DNA of 64,000 nucleotides. Origin: Costus lasius (lineage: Eukaryota > Streptophyta > Magnoliopsida > Zingiberales > Costaceae). The stretch lies in contig CM050452.1 in assembly GCA_027563935.2 (NCBI GenBank), positions 34,356,850 to 34,420,849 of the forward strand, in the 5' to 3' direction. The notes below the pieces were generated by a model, which saw only the letters and a list, made by a program, of their open reading frames with translations, searched no databases and was not told the DNA's origin. Positions 42,642 to 54,500 of the stretch are shown piece after piece. A program made the translations under genes and the position numbers. Positions within the stretch are counted from its first letter, which is position 1, and each line of letters starts with the position of its first letter.

Positions 42642-45600
42642 GCTCTCCCGGGGTGAGAGAAATTCTCCTCTGGAGAATTATCTTTGTACCCTTGGAGAAG
42701 CTCGGGTGCGGACCTAGCAAGCTCAGCCTCGGGGAGCCAGGCCTCCTCACCATCAGTAAATTTGATGCGGTAATAAAGCTGTACCTCATCAGGGGTGAGT
42801 CGGGTCTGGTCCTCGAGTATGGCCTCAATCTCTGATTCGTGGCAAGTGTCTGGTTCTTGTATAGAGAGAGGCGGATGATACAGCGTCAGATCCTCCACAT
42901 TGATGGTGGAGGATATCCCCAGTTCTGGCGGTAGGTCCAGGAGATAGGCGTTATTGTTGATCCTCTTCAGAATAGTGAAGGGCCCGATGCCCTTGGCGTC
43001 CAACTTGCGTCCGTGTCCTTGGATGCGCTCCTCGCGGACCCGCAACATTACCTGATCCCCTACAGAAAATACCTTCTCTCGGCGATGTTTATTAGTATCG
43101 TCACGATATTGATTAACAAAGTCCTGAATCTTACTGAATAGCTCATGATGTAATTGCGAAATATGAAAAGCATAATCTCGGGCTGAAATAGAGGTCTTGC
43201 AATGTTTAGGGGCAGAGAACAGGTCAATAGGCTTGTTAGGTTGGTATCCTAAGTTTGCTTGGAAAGGAGACAGACCAGTAGTCCTATTTGGAACACTATT
43301 GTAGGAAAATTCAGCCGTAGGCAACAACTTGTCCCAATCGTTGGGGTGTTCTCCTACAAGACTCCTAAGGATGCTCCCCAGTGATCTGTTGACCACTTCG
43401 GTCTGCCCATCCGTCTGGGGATGGTAGGCCATCGAGAACTTCAGTCTTGTGCCTAATAGAGCCCATAGTGTTCTCCAGAAATGGCTAACGAACCTGGTGT
43501 CTCTATCTGAAACTATAGTGAGAGGGGTACCATGCAACCTAACAATGTCTCTAAAGAAGATCCTAGCCATATGGGAGGCATTGGTAGTTTTAGTGCAAGG
43601 TATGAAATGAGCCATTTTTGTGAACCGGTCAACTACAACATAAATAGAGTCATGCCTAGCAGCAGTCCTAGGCAATCCTAGAACAAAGTCCATACTAATG
43701 TCCTGCCATGGTGCTTGGGGAATAGGCAGGGGGGTGTACAGTCCGAAATTGTGTTTCTGGACCTTGGTGGATTGACAGGTCCCACAGTGCCTAACTACCT
43801 TGGCCACGTCTCGGTAGAGCTTAGGCCAAAAGAATCGTTCCTCGACCAAGGCACGGGTCTTCTCTCGACCGTGATGCCCAGCAGACCCTCCTCCATGGAG
43901 TTCCCAAATTAGGAAATCCCGGATTGAGGACTTAGGCACACAGAGTGTTGGCCCAAGGAAAAGATACCCATCCCTAAAGGTGTACAGGGGATGACTCATA
44001 ACATCTCTAGTCATATCAGCATAAACAGCAGAAAAGTCAGGGCAATCTAGGTAAGCAGCTTTCATATGTTCAAATCCTACAAGCTCAGCATGCATAGTTT
44101 GCAAAATGAAGACTACCCTACTTAGAGCATCAGCAACTTTGTTGTTAACTCCAGATTTGTGTTTTAAGACAAAAGTGTACTGTTGTAAATACTCTACCCA
44201 CTTGGCATGTCTAGCATTGAGTTTTCTTTGGGCACTAAGGTAAGACAGGGCTTGGTGGTCACTATTTAAAATAAATTCATGGTGGAGAAGGTAGTGCCGC
44301 CAATGCCTTAAAGATTGAACCACGGCATAGAACTCTTTGTCGTAGGTTGAGTACTTCTGCTTGGCCTCATTCAGCTTTTCACTGAAGAAGGCAATAGGGC
44401 GACCTTCCTGGCTGAGGGTCCCACCTATGCCAAAACCCGAAGCATCGCAATCAACCTCAAAGACCTTGCCAAAGTCAGGCAATCTTAAGACAGGGGCAGA
44501 GGTCATCCTACTTTTAAGTTCAGTGAAAGCCCTATTGGCAGACTTAGTCCAAGTAAAGTCCCCTTGTTTCATGCAGTTGGTGATAGGAGCTACAATGGTG
44601 CTAAAATTCCGTATGAACCTACGGTAGAAGGTAGCAAGGCCATGAAAACTCCTAACTTCAGTAAGGGTCTTGGGCTCTGGCCAGTCTAATATGGCTTGGA
44701 CTTTAGATGGATCAGCTTGAAGCCCTAGGTCAGATACAATGAACCCTAGAAAGACAACTTTGGGAGATAGAAAAGAACATTTCTTCAGGTTGACATAAAG
44801 CTTTTCATCTCTAAGAAGGGTTAGAGTCTGCCTTAAATGCCCTAGGTGCTCCTTTTGTGACTTACTATAGATAAGTATGTCATCAAAGTATACAACTAGG
44901 AACTTCCCTATGTAGGGTCTAAGCACTTGGGTCATAAGCCTCATAAATGTGGAAGGGGCATTGGTTAGCCCGAAAGGCATGACTAACCACTCATATAAGC
45001 CGTCTTTGGTTTTGAAGGCGGTCTTCCATTCATCCCCTTCTCTAATCCTAACCTGATGGTATCCACTCCTGAGGTCAAGCTTGGAAAACCATTTGGATCC
45101 TACTAACATATCTAGCATGTCATCAAGTCTAGGTATGGGGAACCTATACTTGATAGTAATCTTGTTGATAGCTCTGCAATCTATACACATGCGCCAGCTG
45201 CCATCCTTCTTTGGGGTAAGAAGGGCTGGGACGGCGCAGGGACTTAGGCTTTCCCTTATGTAACCTTTGCACAATAAATCATCTACTTGTCTTTTGAGCT
45301 CCTCATGTTCGGTAGGGTTCATCCTATAGTGGGGTAGGTTGGGAAGAGAGGATCCAGGTACTAGGTCTATGGCATGTTGTATATCCCTAAGGGGTGGCAG
45401 TCCTTCAGGGAGGTCCTCTGGAGTGAGCTCACTAAATTCTTGGAGCAAGGATTCTACTTCCGGGGAAGGCTTCTCCTCTATTTCAGGGTTGATTTCTTTG
45501 ATGACTAAGGTATATAGGGGTTGATCTTCTATAATTTCCTTAGTGAAGGTTTGAGGCCTTATAAGTTGAATGGTAGGCTGGCCTTTCTTGGGTTCTTCTA

Positions 45601-47188
45601 TCTTACCCTTACTAGTTGTGGCTCTAAGTTCTTTGGGAAGAGAGGGTTTTAGCCTAATCTTTTGATCCTTATGGGTAAAGACATAGGTATTGGTCCGACC
45701 GTAGTGGACAACATCCATGTCATATAACCAAGGGCGTCCTAAGAGGATTTGGGCTACATCCATAGTAAGGACGTCACACCAGACCTTGTCCTCATATGTA
45801 CCAAACTGGATAGGTATGAGGCACCTATGGGTCACCGGGATACTGGTTTGATTAACCCAGGAAATGTTGTATGGGCTAGGTCGGGGTTCCATTTTGAGGT
45901 TCAGTTTTGTAGCAGCTATGTGGGAGACAGCATTGAGGCTGCTTCCACCATCAATGACCACCTTGCACATGTGACCATGGCATTTGGTGTAGGTGTGGAA
46001 GATACTGGTCCGGCGCCAGTCCTCAGTGGGGGTAGGTTTGACAAGGGTACATCTAACTACCCCTAAGGTGTTGAAGATGTCATCACTACTATCATAGTCG
46101 TTGATTTCAATTTCTTGATCAGGGTCCTCCTCAAAGGTGGGCTCAGGGTCTATGTTTTCCTCAGTTAAGACCATGACCTTCTTAGGGCAATCTTTTGCAA
46201 GATGTCCCTTCTGCCTACAGCTATAACAAATGGGGATGGAGTTGTCTGTAGGTTGAGCAGTTCTTGGTTTTGGGTTTGAGCTAGAAGGCAAGTGCATAGG
46301 AGCTGGCCTATAGATGGGTCGGGGAGGGAGAGTCTCCTTCCTATTCTTAAGTTCTTGTTCAACCTCTATGGCCCTTTGATAGGCTATCTCCGGGGTATCT
46401 ATTTGGAAATAGGTCAAGGCCCTCTTAATGTCAGGTCTAAGTCCATTCTTGAACCGACTTAGAATCATGCCTTGGTCTTCCTTGACTTCACACCTAATGA
46501 GGAGCTCTTCTAGCTTGTTTTGATAGGCTTCTACAGTAGAGGAGCCTTGAGTGTGACTTCCAAGTTCATCCTTAAGCTTTTGCATGAAACCAGGTGGGAC
46601 ATACTTTTGCCTAAGAAGGTATTTCATTTCATCCCAAGACTCAACGGGTGGCTTACCATCCCTTTCTATAGTTCTTTCGACATGGGTCCAATAGAGTCTA
46701 GCGGGTCCTTCTAATAAGCACTTGGTGAACCTAACTTTACTTTCATTGTGCATAAAGCTATAATCAAAGTATTGATCTAGCTTTGTGGTCCAATCTAGGA
46801 ATTCCTTGGGGTTAAGAGACCCACCAAAAGTAGGGGGGTTGATCTTGATGGCACGTTGCACATCATATTCTCTAGGTCTATGATAGGGAGTTTGTTGGGC
46901 ATAAGGCCCTTCCCATTCGGTTTGAACATGATTGACCCTAGGGGTTTGAGAAGGAGGTCCTAGATTATTTGGTTCCCTTGTGTGGGATCCACTATTAGGT
47001 CGGCTAGTGTTTTGGGGATCCACCTTAGAGTTAGACTCTAGGGTATTAAGCCTATTGTCTATGACACCTATGGAGTGTTGAAGGGATGCTAGGGTTTCTT
47101 TAAGGGAGGCCATTTCGATTGAAAGGGCACTCACCTCATGGTCAATAGCTTGATTAAGACCATAGGGGGCACCGGATCTAGTAGCCAT
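42560..47188 (-). CDS. gag-pol: Gypsy-2 gag-pol polyprotein, intact, 1542 aa
   Basis: Single Ty3/gypsy frame. A coiled-coil-like start (about 20-55) is followed by gag (about 110-280) and a CCHC knuckle (C321, C324, H329, C334). Protease has D413 in VIDGGSS. RT (about 630-810) has D705 and YFDD at 767-770. RNase H has D915 in DCDAS. Integrase has a zinc finger (H1098, H1106, C1135, C1138) and D1167, D1228, E1264 with 35-residue spacing. A GPF/Y-like segment follows near 1380, then a chromodomain-like segment (about 1455-1510, ending EEAWLPEAEL). Gag-protease-RT-RNase H-integrase is the gypsy order. The last 27 codons are encoded inside the 3' LTR. The start is the first Met, 160 bp after the LTR. 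Confidence 0.96.
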   Translation of the reverse strand: MATRSGAPYGLNQAIDHEVSALSIEMASLKETLASLQHSIGVIDNRLNTLESNSKVDPQNTSRPNSGSHTREPNNLGPPSQTPRVNHVQTEWEGPYAQQTPYHRPREYDVQRAIKINPPTFGGSLNPKEFLDWTTKLDQYFDYSFMHNESKVRFTKCLLEGPARLYWTHVERTIERDGKPPVESWDEMKYLLRQKYVPPGFMQKLKDELGSHTQGSSTVEAYQNKLEELLIRCEVKEDQGMILSRFKNGLRPDIKRALTYFQIDTPEIAYQRAIEVEQELKNRKETLPPRPIYRPAPMHLPSSSNPKPRTAQPTDNSIPICYSCRQKGHLAKDCPKKVMVLTEENIDPEPTFEEDPDQEIEINDYDSSDDIFNTLGVVRCTLVKPTPTEDWRRTSIFHTYTKCHGHMCKVVIDGGSSLNAVSHIAATKLNLKMEPRPSPYNISWVNQTSIPVTHRCLIPIQFGTYEDKVWCDVLTMDVAQILLGRPWLYDMDVVHYGRTNTYVFTHKDQKIRLKPSLPKELRATTSKGKIEEPKKGQPTIQLIRPQTFTKEIIEDQPLYTLVIKEINPEIEEKPSPEVESLLQEFSELTPEDLPEGLPPLRDIQHAIDLVPGSSLPNLPHYRMNPTEHEELKRQVDDLLCKGYIRESLSPCAVPALLTPKKDGSWRMCIDCRAINKITIKYRFPIPRLDDMLDMLVGSKWFSKLDLRSGYHQVRIREGDEWKTAFKTKDGLYEWLVMPFGLTNAPSTFMRLMTQVLRPYIGKFLVVYFDDILIYSKSQKEHLGHLRQTLTLLRDEKLYVNLKKCSFLSPKVVFLGFIVSDLGLQADPSKVQAILDWPEPKTLTEVRSFHGLATFYRRFIRNFSTIVAPITNCMKQGDFTWTKSANRAFTELKSRMTSAPVLRLPDFGKVFEVDCDASGFGIGGTLSQEGRPIAFFSEKLNEAKQKYSTYDKEFYAVVQSLRHWRHYLLHHEFILNSDHQALSYLSAQRKLNARHAKWVEYLQQYTFVLKHKSGVNNKVADALSRVVFILQTMHAELVGFEHMKAAYLDCPDFSAVYADMTRDVMSHPLYTFRDGYLFLGPTLCVPKSSIRDFLIWELHGGGSAGHHGREKTRALVEERFFWPKLYRDVAKVVRHCGTCQSTKVQKHNFGLYTPLPIPQAPWQDISMDFVLGLPRTAARHDSIYVVVDRFTKMAHFIPCTKTTNASHMARIFFRDIVRLHGTPLTIVSDRDTRFVSHFWRTLWALLGTRLKFSMAYHPQTDGQTEVVNRSLGSILRSLVGEHPNDWDKLLPTAEFSYNSVPNRTTGLSPFQANLGYQPNKPIDLFSAPKHCKTSISARDYAFHISQLHHELFSKIQDFVNQYRDDTNKHRREKVFSVGDQVMLRVREERIQGHGRKLDAKGIGPFTILKRINNNAYLLDLPPELGISSTINVEDLTLYHPPLSIQEPDTCHESEIEAILEDQTRLTPDEVQLYYRIKFTDGEEAWLPEAELARSAPELLQGYKDNSPEENFSHPGRADVGPKQDLRRSTRVRKKPSRYGYPSH

Positions 47189-47333
47189 TTTCGAAATGAG
47201 TAAGGTTTTGAAAATAGACCCTAAGGTGATAAATATAGCTAGTCAAATTCTTTCAAGCACCTAGGTCCAAAAATCGCCTTAGTAGTAGGAAAATAAAGTT
47301 TTGGTCTTGTAAAATCCTACTCTAAGAGCCTAA

Positions 47334-47345
47334 GCTCTGATACCA
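47334..47345 (-). other. Gypsy-2 primer binding site and short leader
   Basis: Plus strand GCTCTGATACCA, complement TGGTATCAGAGC (initiator tRNA-Met), three bases from the LTR. The whole leader (47189-47348) is only 160 bp, unlike the 1.8-kb leaders of the copia elements. Confidence 0.93.
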
Positions 47346-47348
47346 AGA

Positions 47349-49111
47349 TGATGGGGTCACAAATCATGCAACATTCAAACGACGTGTTTCGAAAACATTT
47401 TGCTAGTTAAGTATAGCTTAATAAACCCCTTGTGCTAACGTAGTTTGAAAATAGCTTGTTTTAGCAAGTAATAGTGAAAAACGAAACTACTCAACAAGAG
47501 AATCCTAACATGTGCTTCTAGATAAGATGAAACTTTGACAAGACTTAAGCATGCGGTTCTACAACATCAAAGAGATCTAGACATGCGATTCTATCATAAG
47601 AAGTAGAGCTACTCTAAGGGAGGAACTCACCTTGCACCCTTTGAGAATAGAAAGGGTGACCTTCCCGTTCTTCACCGGTCCAATGGTGGAAACTCACGAA
47701 GTAGGGCCCTATGAGCTTACAACCAAGACATTACAGCATCCCACACATGCGTGGGTGAGTTTAAAAGAATATTAAGAGGCCAATAACACAAGCACACCCA
47801 AGGGGGAGGGTAGCCTCCAAATTCCCTTGCTAACACATTTTCGGACTAACTAGTAAGAGGGGAAAGGGAGGGGATGCAGGTGGTATGCCCTTCTTGGCCT
47901 TGCGCCACCTGAGAAAATCAATTGTGAGTGTAGATGGTTGCTCAGGAAATTCAAGAAAACATCAACCAAGGTAGTAGAGAGACTTAGCTAACTTAAGGTG
48001 GTGACTTGATCTTGGCATGGGATTAATGACACCATCTTGAGTCTCGGCTGTGTCCAGCTCCTCCTCTTGGGCTGAGGACTTGTCAAGGCTAAGGGGAGGA
48101 AGTGGCGTGAGCTCCCATCTTCAGGACAAGCGCAAATGGTGGAAGAAGATTGAAGAGCAAGAGGGGGGTGGAAAGGAACTCTCGGCAATGGTTGGAAGAG
48201 GGGAAGGGGCAGGTGACACACACCTTTCGAAGACTAACTTTAGAATTTTTGAAATTTCATTCAACACTAACTGATCACTTTACAAGAGGAATACATCATA
48301 TAGGGGCTGCCAACGGTTGGCTTTCTTCATGACAAGTGAATGGACAAGAGCAGGTTGCATTCCCTTCCCTAAGTACATGACATGTTGACTGAACAGGAGC
48401 AGTTTGCTGGCGACTTTGAAGGAGCTGAAGGAGTTGTCATTCTTCAGTCAATGGATGCAGCATCTAGAAGAATGAAACTCTGCATTGTGGTGGCGTGTGC
48501 AGGCTTCTTCTTGGCAGGGGTGGTTGGCGAATGATGGGCTGAAAGAAGCTGGGATTCTGCAGGAAATGGGGACAGCTTCTTGAGGCTGAAATTCTGCAAA
48601 GTTGCTGGCGCATGATGGCTGTAAGGGGCTGCAAAGCTGGTGCATGAATGGTCTTGTCCTTCTTTGCTTCAAAGAGGAAGGGGCGGTTGGAGGTGGAGAC
48701 AAATCCCCCCCATGGCTGCCAACTAGGATGGTGGAGTGTTGGGTACTTGTGGTGATGCCTCTTTGAGTTGGATGGGCTGATTCTCTCTTGAGTTGGGCTG
48801 ATGGGCTCATGGCATCTCTTGGAGTTGTCTTGGCTTGATTTTGACTTGTATCCCAAGATGGAGTTGACCTAGTCTATTACATCAATTTTATGCACTAACC
48901 TACCATACATAAGTGGCGGATCCTAGGGATGTAACTACATGGTGTAATTGGAGGGCGGATCTAACCTACCATATGATGCACCCTAATCTAAGACAAAATA
49001 AGCAAAATGGGGTCCTAAGGAAGCCATATCTAATGGCTAGGATAGCCATACCGAGAGGGCTTCTTTCGGACCCGGGTGGACCTCCGAAGGTCCTGCTTTG
49101 GCCCCACATCA
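47349..49111 (-). repeat. Gypsy-2 5' LTR
   Basis: 1763 bp, plus strand TGATGGGGTCAC...GGCCCCACATCA, followed by target copy CGGTT (49112-49116). It includes a copy of the last 27 pol codons (49030-49111) that is not part of the real gene. Confidence 0.96.
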
Positions 49112-49116
49112 CGGTT

Positions 49117-49743
49117 AGATCTGGAACCTTAGGGTTTACTATGGTCTAGACCAAATGGCTTGGGCTGTTTTTGATTTGGTTTATGAACCAAATTCAATTG
49201 GGATGTTTTTGGATTGAACCGGTTCACATAGGTGAACGCTTGGTTCAATACTTGTATGCGTTTTTGGTTGGCAAGAGCGCATGGCTTAATGATATTCCAT
49301 TTTTGGAATGTGATCAATGCCGATTCCTCTCAACGCCAAAAACGCCAATACGTTCCACTCTTCTCATGTGGCTTTCTTGCACTCTCGTGAAAAGGGTAGA
49401 CGAGAAGCAAAGAGAAGATTTCGTCCAAGGAGAGGCTTGCTCTCGCATCTCAAACTTCCTCCACACAAAGGACCCCTTGAAGCTTTGCTAGCACAAAGAC
49501 GACAAGGAGAAGCCATTCCTCATCTTGTGTGCGTCACTTGTGGAGAAGCTCTCTTTTGATCTTTGCTTCCAAGCCGACATCCAATCTAATGGCGTTGGTA
49601 TGATCCCTTTGAGATCTTTTCGTTTATACAAGTTAATCATATGAACTACATGCGATCTTGATGATGAATTCCCTAGCAATATTTCATGCGCCCCCTTATT
49701 TAGGGTTTCATCTCCTTGCGCTCCCCCTTGAAGGGGACTGACA
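49117..49743 (+). repeat. Copia-C 5' LTR, piece 3
   Basis: End of the LTR, colinear with about 56547-57174, finishing CCCCTTGAAGGGGACTGACA. Four base differences from the 3' LTR were noticed here, including the third base from the ACA end (G versus T). The primer site follows. Confidence 0.95.
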
Positions 49744-49745
49744 AT

Positions 49746-49757
49746 TGGTATCAGAGC
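49746..49757 (+). other. Copia-C primer binding site (initiator Met tRNA)
   Basis: TGGTATCAGAGC, two bases after the LTR. It proves that the split LTR upstream is the 5' LTR of this element. Confidence 0.95.
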
Positions 49758-51570
49758 TTTGGTTCTTGTAGAATCATATGATTGCTTGATGATTTGTGAT
49801 CCTTCTTTGTGTTTGATAAGTAGATCTAGTAGGAAGCATTTTGCGCATCTACATGTTAACTAGTGAAAATACATGATGTATGTTTTACTCCTTTGCGCAT
49901 GTATGACATATGGTGGCGCATATTGATAGTTGTAGTTTTTTCTTAATATACTTTATCACATGCGCGCCTCACTAGATCTAAGTGGCGCCTACTGTAAACC
50001 CTTAGACGGGTTAGTAGGGTTGAAGTCATCCTCTAAGTAAGATCCAACCAGTCTGATCAGACCATCTGACAGCCTAGATGGGTCGACCAGATGGCACCTG
50101 TGCGCAAGCACGAGGTGGCTATAGGTCGACTGCGGACAGGCGTGTAGCGAGGTCTGGTTGAGATAACCAATGAATACTCTTGAGTTAGGCCCGGGGTCAC
50201 ACCCGCTTGCCAGAACTCATGAAGGTTGTTCAGCCTTTGGCGCATGCATGGTTGACCATTAGGTCAACTCAAGTCAGTTAGGACTTGGTGCATGCAAGGG
50301 CAGAGGATCTAACTAGTAATGATGAGTGGATCCCTATTAATGGACCGTTGTAAGGTGGTAGGGCACATAAGAAAAAATAAAATTGATTTCAATGGGATTT
50401 TGAAAATTTTATTTTGTCTATGGATCACATGTTGATTGTAAGCATATGTTTGTTTATTTAATCTTATGTGGGATGCCCAATTTAATGTGTGCTGTGCTGG
50501 GGCCTGCGTGCCTGGAATAAATTGTAAATTAATATTTATTGTGATATGCGCATCACTTGTTATTTAATTTATAATGTGTAATTGACCTGCGAGTCAATCA
50601 TGTCTAGGTAGATTAAATTGTAAATTTAATCAGACATGAGCACAGAGCACAGTTGGCAGAGGCGCATGCAGCAGAGGCTTGACCAGGTGGGAGGTCTAGG
50701 GTTCGACCCTAGGACAGGCACATTCACCTGGTGGGCGCACCTGAGCTGCAGTGCGCGCTTGAGATGCAAAAGACCCATGGAGAACTCAAGTGAAGACTTA
50801 AGTTAAAATTAAGGTCTTACTTAGGGTTAATGGGCTTTTACCACATAAGATAAGCATGCTTTCTACTTATCGTTTTTATAATTAGAATTGCATGATTGAT
50901 TTATCTTCTGCTATCACCATAGGCTTTGCATGATAGTTAAGAAGATAAAAGACCGTTAAAATCCAACGCTATAATATCAAGCACGATAGCCTTCTGACGC
51001 GAAACCTCACTGTTCTGACTATCATTGGAGCCGTGTTGTACCCACTCAGTGGGCACGTCCATCTATCTTCAGACGGTGTGTGATTTCACCTGCGTGTTAC
51101 AGAGAAGGGATTTATCGCTTCTCGTTGCTCAGCATAGCACGTGGTGGTCCAGGGAGTAGGTCGGGTCAGCTTGACCATGTAGGCTACATATGTGGCGCAT
51201 ATGGTAGCTCTATGGAGGCAGCCATCTGAGGGATCAGAGACTGTGTTGTACCAACTCAGTTGGCACAGTCTGCTGGATTGCCCAGATGAAGGGGAATCGC
51301 ATGGGTTGGCGATTGGCGGGACAGCCTACCAGAAATTAGTGCTTGTACTCTCTGTGCATCTTATCTCGCCTGAGCGGGACGCGGAGACCAAGTATGAAAT
51401 CTGGATCCCATCTCACTAAAAGAGTGTTACTCTTTCGGACTGTTTAATGGATTTTTCAGTTAGATAAAATAGTGAGAAAAGAATCTTTCTTAAGTCCTAG
51501 ATTGATTCTAAACATTGATACTGACCTTGCTGTTCTTGCATTGTTGTAGATTCCTGCAGCAACGAACACC
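49758..51570 (+). other. Copia-C untranslated leader
   Basis: 1.8 kb without a supported protein. It has the stem-loops at 50541-50556, 50581-50598 and 50599-50638, both ACTCAGT palindromes, and the splice-site-like sequence ending at 51549. Between hairpin 3 and about 50725 it carries a tRNA-like segment that Copia-D, E and F lack. The GC-rich 32-bp tandem repeat of Copia-D/E is absent here. Confidence 0.8.
50654..50712 (+). other. tRNA-like A box / B box segment in the Copia-C leader
   Basis: TGGCAGAGGCG at 50654-50664 resembles an RNA polymerase III A box. GGTTCGACCC at 50699-50708 fits the B box and lies in a perfect T-arm shape: stem CTAGG, 7-base loop GTTCGAC, stem CCTAG (50696-50712). 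Spacing is about 45 bases. Copia-B has the same segment in reverse (B box 59117-59126, A box about 59161-59173). It may be a SINE head or tRNA relic captured in the leader, or a chance likeness. No full tRNA fold is present. Confidence 0.4.
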
Positions 51571-54500
51571 ATGAGCTTCAATGTGCGATCCCTACTGGAA
51601 AGGGAGAAGTTTGCTGGGCCAAACTTCGCGGACTGGTACGGACACCTTAAGATTGTTCTTAAGGCAGAGAGGAAACTGTATGTCCTCGAGACGGCTATAC
51701 CGCCTCAACCCGCTGCGAACGCCGCAAGGGCGGTTCGCGATGCCTATGAAAAGCATGTCAATGATAGCATTGATGTCGCTTGCCTGATGCTAGCGTCTAT
51801 GACGCCACCGCTGCAGCGTCAGCATGAGGATATGTCTGCTATAGAAATTATAGCAAACCTCAAGATGCTGTATGCTGCACAGGCGAGGACTGAACGCTAT
51901 AATCTGACCAAGCTTTTCTTTCAGAGCAAACTGGCTGAAGGGAGTCCAGTGGGAGCTCATGTGCTCAAGATGATTGGGCACAAAGAGGCTCTTGAGAAAC
52001 TGGGGCATACCATCAATCAGGAGCTTGCTATCGACATTATTCTGCAGTCTCTCCCGGCCTCCTTCGATGCGTTCATTATTAATTTTAATATGAACAAGAT
52101 CGACTGTACTCCGGCAGAGTTGCTGAATATGCTCTTGACTACGGAGGAGACTCTGAAGGGAAAGCCTTCAACCTCTGTCTTGATGTTCCCTTCCAGGAAC
52201 AAGAAGAAGGGGAAGAAGGGCAATGCCCCTGTCAAGAACTACAGCAAGGCTCTGAAACAAAAGGTGAAGCGGTCGAAGGACAACAGATGTTTCCACTGTG
52301 GCCAGCTGGGTCACTGGAAAAAGGACTGTAAAGCGCTCCAAGGAGACAAGAAGGGAAGCACTACTTATGGCTCAGGTATATTTGTGACTGAGGTCATGAT
52401 ATCTTCTTCTTCTATTTCATGGGTGTTGGACACTGCATGTGGAGTTCACATTTGTTCAAATGTACAGGAACTCAAGAGAAGAAGACAGGTGGGACAGCAT
52501 GAGGTGGACCTACGAGTTGGAAACGGGGCACGGGTTGCTGCTGTTGCTGTAGGGGTTTATTACATCTCATTACCATCTGGACTTGTATTGGAACTAGACA
52601 ATTGTTACTTTGTTCTGAGTATTACGAAAAATATTATCTCTATTCCTGCTCTTGTCAGGAAAGGATTTTCCTTTGAATGCAATATTTCAAAGTGTGTTAT
52701 ATCTTATGATAATATTGTTTATGCTTCTGGATCAATTAACAATGGGTTATTCATGTTGGACATGGAATGTTCTATACAAAACATTGATAATAAGAAAGCC
52801 AAGTATGCTGATGACAGCACCTTGCTATGGCATAATCGTTTAGGCCATATTAACAAGAAACGCATTAAGCGGTTGCATGATCATGGACTGCTGGGATCAT
52901 TCTCCTATGAGGAGATTGATACATGCAAAGCTTGTTTAATGGGTAAAATGACGAAGGCTTCTTTTCCTCACAAAGGTCAAAGGGCTTCAGGTTTACTTGA
53001 CCTTATACACAATGATGTGTGTGGGCCATTTAGTAAACATGCCAGAGGTGGCTATTCGTACTTCATTACCTTTACTGATGATTTCAGTAGATATGGGTAT
53101 GTCTATTTGATGAGACATAAGAGTGAATCTTTTGACAAGTTCAAAGAGTTCAAAAATGAAGTACAGAATCAGCTAGGCCGAAATATCAAGGCACTTCGCT
53201 CAGATCGAGGTGGTGAATACCTAAGTCGAGAGTTTACTGACTATCTGAAGGAGTGTGGGATTATCTCACAGCTCACTCCACCAGGAACACCGCAATGGAA
53301 TGGTGTGTCCGAGAGGAGGAACAGAACCTTACTGGATATGGTTCGTTCTATGATGAGTCAAGCTACTCTACCTTACTCCTTTTGGGGATTTGCACTGGAA
53401 ACAGCTGCAAAGGTACTAAACCGAGTGCCATCCAAGGCAGTTTCAAAGACTCCATATGAGCTATGGTATGGGAAACAGCCGAGCTTGACATTTATCAAGA
53501 TCTGGGGTTGCGAGGCTTATGTCAAAAAGCTCGCCTCTGGGAAACTAGAGAGCAGATCTGAGAAATGTATCTTTGTCGGTTACCCTAAGGAAACTAAGGG
53601 TTATTATTTCTACGATACCAAAGAGAACAAGGTATTTGTTGCTCGGACGGCCATTTTTCTTGAGAAGGAGTTCCTTCTGCAAGAGGCCAGTGGGAGAGAA
53701 ATAAAGCTGGATGAGAGTCCAGAGGAAGGACAAAGTAGTCAAGCACAGTTGGATGAGCCTGAGCCGGTAGATCAGGTTACTGAACAACCTAAGGCTCAGA
53801 TATCACGGGAACCGCGTAGATCGGGAAGGATCCGTCGACAGCCTGAGCGCTATGATGGAGTCTACATCATTGATAATGATGAACCCCTCACTTATGCGGA
53901 TGCGGTCAGTGGACCGGAGTCAGCTAGATGGCTTGAAGCTATGCGAGCCGAGATGGACTCCATGTCAGATAACCAAGTCTGGGATTTGGTTGATCCGCCT
54001 CCGGGAGTAATCCCTATAGGCTGTAAATGGATCTTCAAGAAGAAGATTGACATGGATGGTAACGTGGTTACCTATAAAGGCAGGCTAGTTGCGAAAAGTT
54101 TCAAACAAATCTACGGGATAGATTATGATGAAACTTTCTCTCCTGTAGCCATGTTCAAGTCTATTCGGATTCTTTTCGCGATAGCAGCATATTACGATTA
54201 TGAGATCTGGCAAATGGATGTGAAGACTGCTTTCCTTAATGGAAAACTGGATGAGGATGTGTATATGACACAACCTGAAGGTTTCACTAATCCATCAGAT
54301 CGTCATAAAATATGCAAGTTAAAGAAGTCCATTTATGGACTTAAGCAAGCATCTAGAAGCTGGAATATTCGTTTTGATGAATCAATATGTGAATTTGGTT
54401 TCATCAAGAATGAAGATGACCCGTGTGTATATAAGAGGTTTAGTGGGAGCGTGATTACTTTCCTAGTCCTCTACGTCGATGATATCTTGATCATTGGAAA

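Larger units (their letters stand above)
22666..49111 (-). mobile_element. Gypsy-2: intact CRM-like chromovirus
   Basis: Minus-strand Ty3/gypsy element inserted in the Copia-C 5' LTR, target duplication CGGTT at 22661-22665 and 49112-49116. The 5' LTR is 47349-49111 (1763 bp). The 3' LTR is 22666-23701 plus 41883-42641, split by Copia-E. Its length of 1795 bp equals 1763 plus one 32-bp duplication. Gag-pol is uninterrupted (42560-47188). About ten substitutions separate the LTRs. CRM-like assignment rests on the DGGSS protease motif, RT similarity as recalled, and a reading frame that runs into the 3' LTR; Galadriel-type is the alternative. Confidence 0.93.

Noticed and set aside
42443..42835. 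130-codon plus-strand frame, partly repeated at 48913-49149
   Set aside because: Antisense shadow of the end of the Gypsy-2 gag-pol gene and its LTR.
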